NCBI GenBank assembly: GCA_024196135.1
Contig: JAMQCK010001105.1
Location: 1 to 11,978 of the forward strand
Source: Pleurotus ostreatus/Saccharomyces cerevisiae fusant
Lineage: Eukaryota > Opisthokonta
Length of the DNA: 11,978 bases
Direction: 5' to 3'
A model generated the notes under the pieces. That model did no database searches. It had not been told where the DNA came from and saw only the letters and a list, made by a program, of their open reading frames with translations. This document shows positions 10,304 through 11,978 of the stretch, one piece after another. A program made the translations under genes and the position numbers. How positions within the stretch are numbered: position 1 is the first letter of the stretch; the number at the start of each line of letters is the position of its first letter.

Positions 10304-10839
10304 TTCCGTCGCTAAATCGACCCATTACTCAAGCCTTTGTACGCCACAGACAGCTTTACAGCAGTGCTATGAGAGCTTGGCTACTCGTTCGTCAGCGTGC
10401 TAAATCGCAGGAGAAAGGCACTGACCATGAAAAGAAGACGGGACTCTGACCAAGCAACCTTTCGTGCGCTTCAAGATGGGAGAACGAGACAGAAAGATTC
10501 CGCCCGAGCGTCTGCCAAATTGAGTAATTTCGTCGGCACCGAACGGCCGTCGCTAAGGAAAGGAAGTTCCTGATTTGGTAACTTCAGCGTCTAAACATGG
10601 TAATTTTTGCATGTCACGTCCAGCGTGCTGTCACGCTAACGCCCACACCACTGCACCACCACCGACACAAGTTCGCCGTGCACTTTGTGTTATCCCCATG
10701 TCCTATCGACCTTGGCGCAATCGGGCGAACTTTCTTAGCCGATACACGACCTTCCACTTCGCAATCATGTTATGTTGTACAAGCAATGACAAAGAGATTC
10801 CAGGGTACTACGAGCATGAGTCCTAACAGGTTCAAGTAA
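10304..10839 (-). promoter_or_regulatory. Intergenic region: promoter of the proline-rich gene and 3' end of the amidohydrolase-like gene
   Basis: This 536-bp stretch holds no open frame with coding character on either strand. It should contain the terminator/poly(A) region of the right-hand gene and the promoter of the proline-rich gene. I see no clear TATA or CCAAT box. A small inverted repeat, AGCGTG (10622-10627) and CACGCT (10632-10637) around a 4-base loop, is the only structured element I noticed; its role is unknown. Confidence 0.45.
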
Positions 10840-11951
10840 TCAGAGAGAACCGTATATGCGCTTCGCGTTACCGAAGAAAACGGCATCAATAGCTTCCTGG
10901 TCGATGGCCAGCTCAGCGAGTGACTCCCTCGCGATCTCGTACCAGAGCGCGGGCGACGGAGAGTTGCCGGACCCGAACATGATCCTCTCGATGCCGAATG
11001 CCTCGAGAACGGGTCCCACTGCGTATGAATATCAGGCTTGTTTTCGAGAACAGAACATCATCATCAGCGGTGCACTCACAGTACATCTTGATTCTACGCT
11101 TCCACTCGCTCTTGACCTTCTCATCGGCGTCACCTTCGTACGGGGTCGGACCGTCCCAATTCGGAGGAAGGAAGTTCACAGACGCGGTCGAGAACAGCGA
11201 GAGCGCGGCGACCTGCGCTTGGAAGTCGCGGTATGAGGGGTGGTTCATGAGCTTAACAATGGGGAGCTCGATGTCGTGCTTCGGGGGCAGCAGGTGCGCT
11301 TAGAGTCGCTGTTAGCGAGCGACACCACATGATGACGTCGGGCACGCACAAAGGATTATGGGCGGGATCTTCTCGAGGTCCGCCGTAGACTTCCCTAGCG
11401 CGTCCTCGAAGCCTTCCCACACCGAGTCCTCGAAGACCGCCTCCATATCAATCACGACGGGGCGGCCTTGCTGCATCGCCCACCGCAGGCCATCCTGGGC
11501 TTGCGGAGTTGCGCTCTTGTACACGGTGTGCAGGGTCAATGGTAGGCTCGACGAGGGAAGGGTGTGCTCGGTGTGCTCGAGGCTGAATGGAACGGCCAAC
11601 GACAAAATGGGTATCGTCGATGATGGGGCAGCAGCACTGCACACAAAGGGTTAGCTACCTGCGTAACGCGCGACACAACCACACGCACCTCGCTGCCGAA
11701 GCATCGGAAGCAAACAAGACGGCTCCCTGTACATGGTCGTGCAGCTCTCCTGCTGCCTTTCCCTTCCATGCGTCCAGGGACAGATCCGCGCCGACTGGAA
11801 CGCTGGCGTCGATGATCTCCTTCGGACGAAGAGCGGACGGGCTGGGTGCCAAGGGAAACTTCTCGCCGGTGCCCGAATTAGGGGGAGAAAATGCCGAGGC
11901 GGGAAGCTTGAGAGGGACCTTGGGTCCTTTGCGAGGTGGGTGCATAGACAT
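10840..11951 (-). CDS. Amidohydrolase-fold (Amidohydro_2-like) protein lacking usual metal ligands
   Basis: Four exons encode 315 residues: 11951-11689, 11636-11350, 11298-11080, 11018-10840. The introns are GT-AG (52, 51, 61 bp) and the phases close. The family call rests on the C-terminal third, residues 262-315: ERIMFGSGNSPSP, then WYEIARESLAEL, then EEID-like QEAIDAVFFGNAKRIYG. This matches the closing helices of metal-dependent hydrolases of the Amidohydro_2 type. An IIDA strand at 46-49, PVVID at 147-151 and IILSH at 181-185 fit the barrel strands. In the active family the first strand carries HxH and the FGSD motif carries a catalytic Asp. Here these positions read IIDASVP and FGSGNS, so at least three ligands look absent; only His185 resembles a conserved one. 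Residues 1-45 are Pro-rich and probably disordered. The ATG at 11951 is followed by a second in-frame ATG at codon 3. Only 27 bases of upstream sequence are in the window, so an earlier exon cannot be excluded. Substrate is unknown. Confidence 0.72.
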
Positions 11952-11978
11952 GGTTTGTGGCGCTGGAGGATTAGGGAG

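Noticed and set aside
10575..10839. Two overlapping plus-strand open frames of about 80 codons in the intergenic gap
   Set aside because: They overlap each other in different frames, show no motif or splice pattern and sit where 3' and promoter sequence is expected.
1..11978. Mobile element, CRISPR array or RNA gene
   Set aside because: I saw no transposase or reverse transcriptase motif, no long terminal or inverted repeats, no regular spaced repeats and no tRNA- or rRNA-like sequence on either strand.

Overview
The window looks like nuclear DNA of a filamentous basidiomycete, probably an Agaricomycete. I infer this from GC-rich coding sequence, three genes each broken by very short GT-AG introns (23 in my models, about 45-61 bp), and long Pro/Ser-rich disordered segments. 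I could not run a homology search, so the phylum-level call is inference.

All three genes lie on the minus strand and read right to left. (1) At 10840-11951 is a complete four-exon gene for a 315-residue protein of the amidohydrolase (metal-dependent hydrolase) fold. It lacks most of the family's expected metal ligands, so it may be a pseudoenzyme. (2) At about 6015-10303 is a seven-exon gene for a roughly 1,315-residue proline-rich, low-complexity, probably nuclear protein with no domain I recognise. It carries two internal amino-acid repeat tracts, and its 5' end and C-terminus are both ambiguous. (3) At 598-5694 is a 15-exon gene for a 1,465-residue P5B-type P-type ATPase (Ypk9/ATP13A2 family, a vacuolar/lysosomal polyamine transporter). 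All catalytic motifs are intact, behind an unusually long Ser/Arg-rich N-terminal extension. I joined every exon by hand; each total is divisible by three.

The spaces between genes are 320 bp (5695-6014) and 536 bp (10304-10839), plus 597 bp downstream of the ATPase (1-597). I see no gene, RNA or mobile element in them, only small direct and inverted repeats. The three genes share orientation but show no obvious functional link. I found no CRISPR array, transposon, rRNA or tRNA. The most unusual items are the unrecognised repeat-rich protein with its alternative ends, and the amidohydrolase without its metal-binding residues.
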